Assembly: GCA_903903945.1 (NCBI GenBank)
Contig: CAIVAP010000024.1
Span: 1 to 41,804 of the forward strand
Length of the DNA: 41,804 bases
Direction: 5' to 3'
Origin: an uncultured bacterium
GTDB lineage: Bacteria > Zixibacteria > MSB-5A5 > CAIYYT01
The notes beneath the pieces were generated by a model, which worked only from the letters and a program-made list of their open reading frames with translations, was not told the DNA's origin and did not search any database. Positions 21,428 to 29,071 of this stretch are shown here, piece after piece. Every line of letters starts with the position of its first letter. The stretch's first letter is position 1. The translations under genes and the position numbers were made by a program.

Positions 21428-23374
21428 TTGAAGTTCAAGACTCGCATATTCGGAATACTGTTGATGCTCGCGCTTTGCGCATTTGTGTACTCGCACGCTG
21501 AGACCCGCTACGTCTCGCACTTCGGCAGCAACACATTCCCGTATACGACGTGGGAGACGGCGGCCAACACAATTGAAGCCGCCAATCTCGCAACACTACC
21601 GGGGGACACGATGTTTGTCGATACGGGGAGTTTCTACCTGTCGGCTACTGTATTCACACAGCCCAATGTAACGATACGCGGCAAAGGCAGCGATTCTACC
21701 TATTTGTACGGTTCAAGTTCCATCAACGTTATGATCAGGCCGGGCGACTACACTACCGTTGAAGACATGTACTTTGTCGGCAACGGCTGTTACTACGCCA
21801 TTGCCAAGTGGGCCGATGAACCGCACCAGACTGTTGTGGTTAGTGGTTGTTCGTTCAATGGAGGACAACTTGTTCTCAACAACAACCGCTACATCGAAAT
21901 TCGTGACTGCTATTTCGAGAAATGGCCAGCGTATGCTCTCGATCTCACGGGTTTGGGTGACGTGACAATCAAGAACAACACCTTCTATGCTCCCGATCAG
22001 TGGCGTATGATTTGCGATTTCGTAGGCAACGAAAGCGGACACATAGTGTTCGACAGCAATGTTGTCGTAGGGTGCGGCTCGCCGGGCATCAACGGTGTTG
22101 GTGGAGGAGGGTTCGAGATGAAATACAATCTGTTCTATGGCAAGTCTCTTCTGGGAGAGGTCGTCTACGGAGGGAACGACTTCGAAGTTGCATTCAACAG
22201 CTTCTTCATGGACATACCCTGGAATTTCACCTATGCAGATGTACTCACCGTTGTTGGTACCTCCCTGCAAAGATGTTACATCTACAACAACATTTTCGCT
22301 GGCATGAAACCTCGCATCATCTTCTACTTTGATATTCCGGACTCGGCCGACATTCGCATTACTTACAACGGTTTCTATTCCACGTATCCGATGACAAGGC
22401 CGCACATTGGGCAGATATCAGGCGGAGGGACTATCGACTCCGTCTATGGCAATGTCTACGCCGACCCGATGTTTGTCGACCCCGACAATGGCGATCTGCG
22501 TCTTCAGAAGGGATCGCCGTGTATTGATACTGGCGCGCCTTGGATTCTTGACCTCGATGGCACGCGTTCGGATATTGGCGCGTTTGGTGGTCCGGGTGGA
22601 TCGGTTTACATCTATCAGGACTTTCCGCCGAAGGCGCCAACGAGCATGACTGCCTGGCGAGACAGAGATCGAGTCATACTGAGTTGGGAACGAAACAGTG
22701 AATCGGATTTCCTCCACTATATTCTCTTCCGCGCGACTGAACCGGATGCGCCGCTCGATTCGGAGCATGTCTTGAACTATCTGGATCGTCTCGGCAGGCC
22801 AATTGGAACCGACAATCACAAGCGACCGCTCGGCTTCGGTGGTGACGGCAAACAGTTCGATCCAGAGCAGTATATACCCATATATGACGTCAAGAATTTG
22901 CGGCTGGTCTACTATGTTGACTGGTATCCGATTGATACGGTGGTTTCTTACTACACTCTAGTCGCGGTGGACAGTTCCGGATTGGTCTCCTCTGCCAGTG
23001 CAGTTCAGGTAAACCTACCGCAAGCGGTGGGCCACCCGGTTTCCAGCCGCGACAGTTGCTGTCAGGAAAGGATTCCTGACAGCGCATACTTGGAACCCAA
23101 TTTTCCGAATCCGTTCAACGCGACCACGGCACTGGTTTACAATCTTCCCAGCATCGGCGCGCAACCGGCGCCGGTGCGATTGACCGTTTACAATATTCTG
23201 GGACAGGAAATCAAGGTATTAACAGATGAGAGACAGCTACCCGGGCGGCACATCGTCTACTGGGATGGGACAGACCAATATAGCGTACCGGTTGCATCAG
23301 GAATCTACCTCTACAGATTGGAGGTGTCGGGAATCGAATTCGTTAAATCGGGTAAGATGATATTGATGAAGTGA
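21428..23374 (+). CDS. Secreted right-handed beta-helix protein with C-terminal sorting module
   Basis: A 648-residue exported protein. The TTG at 21428 is taken as the start because GGGAGG lies 6 nt upstream and it opens a clean signal peptide (K-F-K-T-R-I-F-G-I-L-L-M-L-A-L-C...H-A|E). Residues 25-380 are a parallel beta-helix of the pectate-lyase/DUF1565 kind, with A-A-N-T-I-E-A-A-N near the start and ladder-like rungs such as V-T-I-K-N-N-T-F-Y, H-I-V-F-D-S-N-V-V and C-Y-I-Y-N-N-I-F-A. The helix ends with the typical D-P-M-F-V-D-P-D-N-G-D-L-R-L-Q-K-G-S-P-C-I-D-T-G. Next comes a fibronectin-III-like domain (L-S-W-E-R-N-S-E-S-D-F) and the tail module N-F-P-N-P-F-N-A-T-T...V-Y-N-I-L-G-Q-E. No catalytic residues can be named. 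Glycan binding or cleavage is the usual use of this fold. Confidence 0.82.
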   Translation: MKFKTRIFGILLMLALCAFVYSHAETRYVSHFGSNTFPYTTWETAANTIEAANLATLPGDTMFVDTGSFYLSATVFTQPNVTIRGKGSDSTYLYGSSSINVMIRPGDYTTVEDMYFVGNGCYYAIAKWADEPHQTVVVSGCSFNGGQLVLNNNRYIEIRDCYFEKWPAYALDLTGLGDVTIKNNTFYAPDQWRMICDFVGNESGHIVFDSNVVVGCGSPGINGVGGGGFEMKYNLFYGKSLLGEVVYGGNDFEVAFNSFFMDIPWNFTYADVLTVVGTSLQRCYIYNNIFAGMKPRIIFYFDIPDSADIRITYNGFYSTYPMTRPHIGQISGGGTIDSVYGNVYADPMFVDPDNGDLRLQKGSPCIDTGAPWILDLDGTRSDIGAFGGPGGSVYIYQDFPPKAPTSMTAWRDRDRVILSWERNSESDFLHYILFRATEPDAPLDSEHVLNYLDRLGRPIGTDNHKRPLGFGGDGKQFDPEQYIPIYDVKNLRLVYYVDWYPIDTVVSYYTLVAVDSSGLVSSASAVQVNLPQAVGHPVSSRDSCCQERIPDSAYLEPNFPNPFNATTALVYNLPSIGAQPAPVRLTVYNILGQEIKVLTDERQLPGRHIVYWDGTDQYSVPVASGIYLYRLEVSGIEFVKSGKMILMK

Positions 23375-23458
23375 CGTGTACGAGCAGCGCGTCTGACAGA
23401 ACAACCTTGTGGCCGGTGTTCGTCCTCGTGCACCGGCTCATAAATCATGGGAGGATGT

Positions 23459-25555
23459 ATGAAACGACATCTACTGTTATTGGCGCTGGTTTTTCTTTGT
23501 TCCGCCGGTATTGCAACGGCGATACAACAGCAATTCATGTTCGGCGCTTGGTCTGGGGGTGAGCCAAGTCAAGCCGTTTTGCCTCAATTTACGCAAATGC
23601 TCAGTAACACACTCCATTTCAACACCTGGCTCGGATACTGCTATGCGCCGGAGCATTTGCAGGCATATACTGCCGCCGGGCTGAAGGTCATCAGTTCGAA
23701 TGATTGGAATTGGAATGACACGGTGACCTATTGGCCGCGAGTCTATACCGAATCCGCTTACAGTGTCTTTGAATCGGAAGGCACGGATATTGGCCAGTGC
23801 CATTTGGTGTATCGTGGCGGCGTGCAAGTGGAGTTCGGCGACACCAAATGCCGGCACTTTGCGGCTGTCGGTCACCGGGTTGACTCACTGATTCAGACCG
23901 GGCCGGGGGTGCAGGACCAGTGTTCCTACGGGCAGGCCGGCTGGTATTATCCGCAGCACCTCCCAAAGAGAGCTGACAACCGCTACCACTACACAGCTCA
24001 ACTCAGATTCAAGCTGGGCACCCGCCCGCCGGAAGCTCAAAACGACACGATCGCTGTCTTCTATATCTATCGCGGCGGGTACCCCGATGAAGGCATTCCC
24101 GGGCAAGACGATCCGATGATTGTGCAGTATCCGGTGTACATCCTGAACTCCGCATTCGGTGATGCGGCAACCGATTTTGACACTGTCAGTCTCAGCTATC
24201 ACTACAACAATCCAATGGGTGGCAGAGAAGAGCGCTTTGTCTGGAACATCAATTATCAGGTGCGCTGGTATGGGACACGGGACATCTATCTCGACCAGGT
24301 CAAAGTTTCGGATGTGTTTGGAAGGCAGTTGTGGGAACCCAGCGATACGGTCGTCGGATTTCCGAATCTCCGCGATCAAGCAGCCGCGTACTATGGCAAT
24401 TCGCCGACGATTCTGGGTTGGTATTTGGTGGATGACCAGAGCATGATGGAAGATCGTGATAACGTTCTTTCCGCGCGGCGCGTTGATTCGTTGCTGGGCG
24501 CGTGGTATCCCGGCAAGAAGGGGTTTGTCGTGCCGGGTGCTCATGTCGACTACCTGTCGCTTGCCGGGTATAGCAATATTTCTTTTCAAACGTATCCGAT
24601 CCGGAAATGCATCGATATGGCTTCCGATCCATCCAACCCCTTTTCGTTGCAGACAGCGTGGGATAACGACCATATTCCCCATCTCGCAAGCATGAAAGAG
24701 CTGGCCTTGTCGAAAGGGCTGCCATGCTACGCAACCATCCAGAGTTTCGAAGGATACGAGTCGTTCGGCCCCATGGGTGCCTGGCGACGACCAACGGCCG
24801 AAGAGCACCTCTGTATGGTGAATCTCGCGCTCGCCTATGGTGTGAAAGGTATTCTTTACTGGAAGTACAGCGGCTGCGGGTTCCCGACGCTGGATAGCTG
24901 CAGCGATGGTTTAGTGTACGACAGCGACGTGTTCGCTGATACCACAACGACCTGGAGCGAAATCAAAAACGTTGTTGGCCCCTACATCGAGAAGATGGGG
25001 CCGATCTTTGCGTCGCTGAAGTGGAAGGATGCCTGGAAATGGGGAGACTGGCCACCATCTGAAGCCATTATATGGGACATCCAGTGCGACCAGTACGGAC
25101 AGCCCGGTCAAGACCCGCTTTATTTGCAAGTCGCTGAATTCGCGCCGATAAATCCCGTCGACTGCGGTCGCTATTTCTTTCTAGTAAATCGCCGTTGTCT
25201 ATCTGACGAGAGCATCTCCGGGCACTTGACTTTCCTGGACTTCAACTGCGACAAGACGACAGTACGTTCGTACTATATCACCGACATGCTAACCGATTCT
25301 GTGACCGTGACCGGTAGCGTCCCACCCGTGCCGCTTTTTAACTTCTCGGTTCCTGCCGGCGCCGGCAGGCTATATCGGGTTACACCATACCCACCGTGCC
25401 ATCACGGAGATGCCAATGGTAGTGGCAGTATCAACATCTCTGATGCGGTGTTTCTGATTGCGTACATCTTCGCAGGAGGTCCGGCGCGAATCCACCGGCT
25501 GCCGGTGATGCCAACGGCAGCGAAACGATCAACATCTCTGATGCGGTATATCTGA
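23459..25555 (+). CDS. Secreted TIM-barrel-like (putative glycosidase) protein with dockerin repeat, frameshifted at the C-terminus
   Basis: A 698-residue exported protein as written (signal peptide 1-20, G-I-A-T-A|I; GGGAGG 4 nt before the ATG). The central part (about 270-500) reads like a glycoside-hydrolase-type barrel: I-L-G-W-Y-L-V-D-D-Q, C-Y-A-T-I-Q-S-F-E-G-Y, R-R-P-T-A-E-E-H-L-C-M-V-N-L-A-L-A-Y-G and V-K-G-I-L-Y-W-K-Y. I cannot name the family or prove catalytic acids. The C-terminus has one complete dockerin-like repeat (G-D-A-N-G-S-G-S-I-N-I-S-D-A-V-F-L-I-A-Y-I-F-A-G-G). Its frame is then lost by a missing base near 25487, so the annotated tail after G-G-P-A is out of frame. Restoring one C gives a second repeat ending at the TAA at 25603-25605. 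It follows the beta-helix gene by 84 nt, probably as one operon. Confidence 0.72.
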   Translation: MKRHLLLLALVFLCSAGIATAIQQQFMFGAWSGGEPSQAVLPQFTQMLSNTLHFNTWLGYCYAPEHLQAYTAAGLKVISSNDWNWNDTVTYWPRVYTESAYSVFESEGTDIGQCHLVYRGGVQVEFGDTKCRHFAAVGHRVDSLIQTGPGVQDQCSYGQAGWYYPQHLPKRADNRYHYTAQLRFKLGTRPPEAQNDTIAVFYIYRGGYPDEGIPGQDDPMIVQYPVYILNSAFGDAATDFDTVSLSYHYNNPMGGREERFVWNINYQVRWYGTRDIYLDQVKVSDVFGRQLWEPSDTVVGFPNLRDQAAAYYGNSPTILGWYLVDDQSMMEDRDNVLSARRVDSLLGAWYPGKKGFVVPGAHVDYLSLAGYSNISFQTYPIRKCIDMASDPSNPFSLQTAWDNDHIPHLASMKELALSKGLPCYATIQSFEGYESFGPMGAWRRPTAEEHLCMVNLALAYGVKGILYWKYSGCGFPTLDSCSDGLVYDSDVFADTTTTWSEIKNVVGPYIEKMGPIFASLKWKDAWKWGDWPPSEAIIWDIQCDQYGQPGQDPLYLQVAEFAPINPVDCGRYFFLVNRRCLSDESISGHLTFLDFNCDKTTVRSYYITDMLTDSVTVTGSVPPVPLFNFSVPAGAGRLYRVTPYPPCHHGDANGSGSINISDAVFLIAYIFAGGPARIHRLPVMPTAAKRSTSLMRYI

Positions 25556-25605
25556 TTGCGTACATCTTCGCCGGAGGTCCGGCGCCGAGTCCTGGGTGCG
25601 ACTAA
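25488..25605 (+). pseudogene. Detached second dockerin repeat of the preceding gene
   Basis: Reading in the frame of 25603-25605 (TAA) gives N-P-P-A-A-G-D-A-N-G-S-E-T-I-N-I-S-D-A-V and then Y-L-I-A-Y-I-F-A-G-G-P-A-P-S-P-G-C-D. This is the expected second half of a dockerin-like pair. It is joined to the upstream frame only if one C is added in G-G-P-A-(P). It has no start of its own. Either a true recent frameshift or a sequencing/assembly error is possible. Confidence 0.8.
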
Positions 25606-25632
25606 TGGCGGACGGCGGGATATATGAAAAGC

Positions 25633-25660
25633 AAAAAGGGATGTGGTGTTGCACATCCCT
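25633..25660 (-). terminator. dnaN terminator
   Basis: On the minus strand, AGGGATGTG-caacac-CACATCCCT forms a perfect 9-bp stem followed by TTTTTGCTTTTC. It lies 28 nt past the dnaN stop codon. It could also serve the convergent plus-strand gene, though the plus side lacks a T-run. Confidence 0.85.
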
Positions 25661-25687
25661 CATAGTTTCGCAAATCGTTCTGTAAGT

Positions 25688-26797
25688 TTAGTCTGCCAGA
25701 CGTAATGGCATTACCAGACAGAGATAGTCGCTGGTGGGTTCCATCGTGGTGATGATCGCCGCCGAGACTGCCGTTGACAGTGAGAAGCGAACCTCGTCAC
25801 ATTCCAATTGCTTGAGAATGTCCAGCATATAGGCCGCATTGTAACCGATTTCGATATCCTCGCCATCGTACTGGCAGGGCAATTTCTCGACCGCTTCGCC
25901 ACCAAAATCGACGTTGGTTGCCGACAGTTGCAGCGTGTTTTTGCTAATGGAGAATTTGACCTGATGGGTCAGAGCATTCGACAAAATAGCCACACGACGC
26001 ACCGTATCGGCCAATAATGATTTGGCAACAATCAGACTCTTGTTGTTGTACTTGGGGATTACCTGCTCGTAGTTGGGGTACGGACCCTCGATCACACGCG
26101 TGGAAATAGTGTTGCCACCGCATGTGAAGATAAGGTTATTTTCATTAAAGGTAACACCAATTTCAGTGATGTCGTCAACAGCCAACCGATTGACAAGGTT
26201 TAGCGCTCGTGGGGGCACGATCATGTCGCCATACAAACCCTGAAGCTTGGTATTGTCGGCCTCGATCTTCGCCAAACGGTGACCGTCGGTAGCAACCATC
26301 CGCATCTTCTCGCCGGAGGTCTGCCAAAGGATGCCATTCAGAGCCGGTCGAGTTTCATCGTTGGAAGCGGAAAATGCGGTTTTATGAATCATACGGCGCA
26401 AAATATCAGCCGGTATCTTGATTTCTTTTGCCGGATTAAACTCCGGCAACCGCGGGAATTCATCGGCAGGCATTCCGGCAATCTTATAATCACCGGTACC
26501 AAAACGCATCTCAATGCGATTGCTTATCGCTTCGATCTCGATATCAGTCTGTGGTAAGGCGTCAATGATTTCTTGAAATTTCTTAGCCGGAATCGCCACC
26601 GAACCCTTCTTGGTGACTTTAGCTTCGATCGTTGTTGTAATCGAAATCTCCAGATCAGTCGTCGATAGTTTAAGTGATTTGCCTTCCGTCTCCAGCAAGA
26701 CATTACCAAGTATTGGCAAAGCTGATTTGGCAGGGACAGCACTCATGACTGCGGTTAATGCAGATTGAAGTTTATCTGTCGTGACGCTGAATTTCAT
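25688..26797 (-). CDS. dnaN: DNA polymerase III subunit beta (sliding clamp)
   Basis: A 369-residue clamp protein, the ring-shaped processivity factor of the replicase. The start M-K-F-S-V-T-T-D-K-L-Q-S-A-L matches the family N-terminus. Typical lines are P-I-L-G-N-V-L-L-E-T-E-G, A-K-K-F-Q-E-I-I-D-A-L-P, A-T-D-G-H-R-L-A and the final M-P-L-R, here extended to M-P-L-R-L-A-D. Length and the three-domain repeat are normal. AAAGGAG lies 7 nt before the ATG. It is downstream of dnaA on the same strand with 248 bp between, but recF, which often follows dnaN, is absent; a convergent secreted-protein gene lies there instead. Confidence 0.97.
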   Translation of the reverse strand: MKFSVTTDKLQSALTAVMSAVPAKSALPILGNVLLETEGKSLKLSTTDLEISITTTIEAKVTKKGSVAIPAKKFQEIIDALPQTDIEIEAISNRIEMRFGTGDYKIAGMPADEFPRLPEFNPAKEIKIPADILRRMIHKTAFSASNDETRPALNGILWQTSGEKMRMVATDGHRLAKIEADNTKLQGLYGDMIVPPRALNLVNRLAVDDITEIGVTFNENNLIFTCGGNTISTRVIEGPYPNYEQVIPKYNNKSLIVAKSLLADTVRRVAILSNALTHQVKFSISKNTLQLSATNVDFGGEAVEKLPCQYDGEDIEIGYNAAYMLDILKQLECDEVRFSLSTAVSAAIITTMEPTSDYLCLVMPLRLAD

Positions 26798-27045
26798 TTT
26801 CCGGCTCCTTTAGGTTTGTGCACCACAGCCCTTATTATATCTATTTTAAGTTATCAAATCAACAATAGTAATAATACTGTGGAAATGTTGATTGGAAAGA
26901 GTAGAGTCTTGCAGTGGAACGACATGACTCTCTGATACCCTGTGGAAAGAAAATGTAACTTATCAATACCATTAACATTTCCGCCGTGGACCGGATCGTT
27001 TTCCTTAATCACTGCACAATTCTGTAACATATAATCAACAGTTTC
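26798..27045. other. dnaA-dnaN intergenic region, candidate part of oriC
   Basis: 248 bp containing an AT-rich block (26831-26877), two DnaA-box-like sites (26878 and 26941) and the dnaN ribosome-binding site. No canonical TTATCCACA is present. It probably also carries a dnaN promoter, which I could not place. Confidence 0.45.
26866..26886. promoter_or_regulatory. DnaA-box-like site with adjacent trinucleotide ladder (possible unwinding element)
   Basis: TGTGGAAAT at 26878-26886 is a 7-of-9 match to the DnaA box (reverse of ATTTCCACA). Immediately to its left the plus strand, read 3' to 5', gives CAT-AAT-AAT-GAT (26877 down to 26866), like the DnaA-trio motif ([G/A]-A-[T/A] repeats) found next to DnaA boxes in basal bacterial origins. 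The flanking 26831-26877 is strongly AT-rich. A second TGTGGAAAG occurs at 26941-26949. Confidence 0.45.
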
Positions 27046-28404
27046 TCAACCATACATCTGATTGATTAGTTGGTCAATTTGCAGTTTATAATCAATTGAT
27101 GATTTGATATTCTCGGTTACCTGCTGACAGGCGTGAATGACCGTAGAATGATCTCGATTGCCAAACTTGGCTCCGATCATTTTGAGAGAAGATGTTGTCA
27201 AGGTCCGACAAAGGTACATAGCTATTTGACGAGCGCTAACGATCTCTTGACTCTTTTTCTTTGCCTTCAGCAACTCCTCGGAAATCTTGTAGAACTGCGC
27301 AACCTTCTTTTGTATTTGCTCGATGCTGATCTGCTGCGATTTTGATCGGATCGTATCCTTGAGAACTTCCTGAGCTACGGCTATGGTCAAATCCTTCTGG
27401 CGTAGCGAGCTGTAGGCGATCAATCGTACCAGAGCACCCTCAAGTTCACGAACATTCGATGTGATCGAGTCGGCAACGTAAGTTAATACGTCCTGGGGCA
27501 CTGTTACACCGTCGCAATCGGCCTTTTTCTGTAAAATGGCGATACGAGTTTCCAATGACGGCGGCTGAATATCAGCAACCAGACCCCAACTAAAGCGCGA
27601 GAGAAGGCGTTCCTCGAGACCAAGGATATTCTTCGGCGGACGGTCCGCAGTCAGTACAATCTGTTTGCCTTCTTGATGTAATGCGTTGAATGTGTGGAAG
27701 AACTGCTCCTGCGTCGACTCTTTGCCGGTAAAGAACTGAATGTCATCCACCAACAACACATCGACAGAACGATAACGGTTGACAAACTCGTGCACGGCCT
27801 TGGAACCTAAAGAGCGGATGAAGTCATTGGTGAATTCTTCGCTGGTAACATAGAGAATGGTATGATTGCCGTTACTTTCACAGATATCGTTGCCGATTGC
27901 CTGAACCAAGTGGGTCTTACCGAGGCCCGAACCACCGTAAATAAACAACGGGTTATAGCGATTCTCACCCGGATTCTCTGCCACCGCTTGACAGGCGGCA
28001 TGAGCGAACTGGTTCGAATCACCGACTACGAAACTCTCAAACCGATAGCGCGGATTTAATTTAGGCGGCGGTTGGGCAGTGCCCCTGGGTTTGCTGATGA
28101 CCGTGGTTGGTTCATCATCATCGTCGGCTTCAAAAATCTCCGCTTGAAAGGGTGTCTTGCGGACTTTGACGCCGAAGTTCCATCCGGTTTCGGAAACTTC
28201 AGTCAGCACTTGCGAAATCAGAGGCCGATATCTTTCCTCAATCCAGTTGGCAGCGAAGCGATTGGGGACTACAATGTTGAATGACTGGTTGTCGACATAC
28301 TCTGCTTCAGTCGGTTTCAACCACATAAAAAAGGAATTCTTTTTGACCCTTTTTGACAATTGAGACAGACATCTACCCCAAAGAATACTAATATTATCCT
28401 GCAT
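27046..28404 (-). CDS. dnaA: Chromosomal replication initiator protein DnaA
   Basis: A 452-residue AAA+ protein that binds the origin and opens it. Domain I spans residues 1 to about 85 (L-S-K-R-V-K-K-N-S-F-F-M-W-L-K-P). A short acidic linker follows, then the AAA+ core with Walker A G-G-S-G-L-G-K-T (157-164) and Walker B V-D-V-L-L-V-D-D-I-Q-F (214-224). Sensor/arginine-finger lines follow, and the domain IV helix-turn-helix signature is I-G-A-K-F-G-N-R-D-H-S-T-V-I-H-A. GGGGAG lies 3-4 nt before the ATG. With dnaN downstream it marks the replication-origin neighbourhood. Confidence 0.97.
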   Translation of the reverse strand: MQDNISILWGRCLSQLSKRVKKNSFFMWLKPTEAEYVDNQSFNIVVPNRFAANWIEERYRPLISQVLTEVSETGWNFGVKVRKTPFQAEIFEADDDDEPTTVISKPRGTAQPPPKLNPRYRFESFVVGDSNQFAHAACQAVAENPGENRYNPLFIYGGSGLGKTHLVQAIGNDICESNGNHTILYVTSEEFTNDFIRSLGSKAVHEFVNRYRSVDVLLVDDIQFFTGKESTQEQFFHTFNALHQEGKQIVLTADRPPKNILGLEERLLSRFSWGLVADIQPPSLETRIAILQKKADCDGVTVPQDVLTYVADSITSNVRELEGALVRLIAYSSLRQKDLTIAVAQEVLKDTIRSKSQQISIEQIQKKVAQFYKISEELLKAKKKSQEIVSARQIAMYLCRTLTTSSLKMIGAKFGNRDHSTVIHACQQVTENIKSSIDYKLQIDQLINQMYG

Positions 28405-28552
28405 GGTCTCCCCACTCCAAACTAAGCAAAGTCTTCAAAAAAGACTCAAACTACCAAGCAAGGCGTCCTTGCCATTCTTTTTTACCGTGACTTTTCCGGC
28501 CACTCACTCGATGCACTCATAACTCTCCCCAAGAAAGCAAGCCCCTCTGGAT

Positions 28553-28603
28553 GATTCCACATTGTCAACAGGATTCCCACATCTTGTTAACATCTTATCT
28601 ACC
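28553..28603 (+). promoter_or_regulatory. Phased cluster of degenerate DnaA boxes
   Basis: Five sites on the plus strand: GATTCCACA (28553), TTGTCAACA (28562), ATTCCCACA (28573), TTGTTAACA (28584) and TTATCTACC (28595). The last four begin exactly 11 bp apart, one helical turn. Each matches TTATCCACA at 6-7 of 9 positions. A regularly spaced run of this kind just upstream of dnaA fits a DnaA-assembly platform of the origin. Confidence 0.5.
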
Positions 28604-29019
28604 AGCGACTTCCGAGTTTGAATATACCGCTCGTACATCCCAAGTCAAGCGATTTTCTGGAAAATAGATAGGTTTGCGAACGCGTTGATGGTCTTCCACT
28701 TTGGGGCTGCGATTGGCAGCGAGACATTCTGAAACCGTGTGCGAACTATTGTTCATTTGTTAAGATGATGTTCAAACGATAGTTATGGCGCGGCATCAAA
28801 CTGCGATCGAGCAACAGTGAATTGGCATCTTGGCGGCATGATCGATCTCTTTCTGAGCGCTGCAAGTGCTATCGCAACAATCAGGCTTCCACATAAGTGT
28901 GTGACCGAGACTGATGCTGTGCTATTGAGTGATTGCACGAATTCAGGATCCGGGCGCAGCACGAAGCTCAGTCAGATCTCCGATACCACATCAAATTTCG
29001 AGGGAATTACACAAATTCC

Positions 29020-29047
29020 TTGGAAGTCCGTCCAATTGGCGTATATT
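29020..29047 (+). promoter_or_regulatory. Promoter of the M1 peptidase gene
   Basis: TTGGAA (29020-29025), 16 nt, TATATT (29042-29047). Transcription would start about 18 nt before the ATG at 29072, just leaving room for the GAGGTGA ribosome-binding site. Confidence 0.55.
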
Positions 29048-29071
29048 GGTCTAAGTCTTCCAGAGGTGATT

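Larger units (their letters stand above)
28405..29071. other. Region upstream of dnaA, candidate oriC
   Basis: 667 bp without a gene. It contains a cluster of DnaA-box-like sites at 28553-28603, the leaders of dnaA (left-facing) and of the M1 peptidase (right-facing, promoter at 29020-29047), and nothing else I can assign. The open frame running from 28817 into the peptidase has no signal peptide or ribosome-binding site and is not used as coding. Confidence 0.5.

Noticed and set aside
21713..22405. Minus-strand frame of 230 codons
   Set aside because: Antisense to the beta-helix gene; no recognisable domain.
23885..24808. Minus-strand frame of 307 codons
   Set aside because: Antisense to the TIM-barrel-like gene, with no signal, domain or start context.
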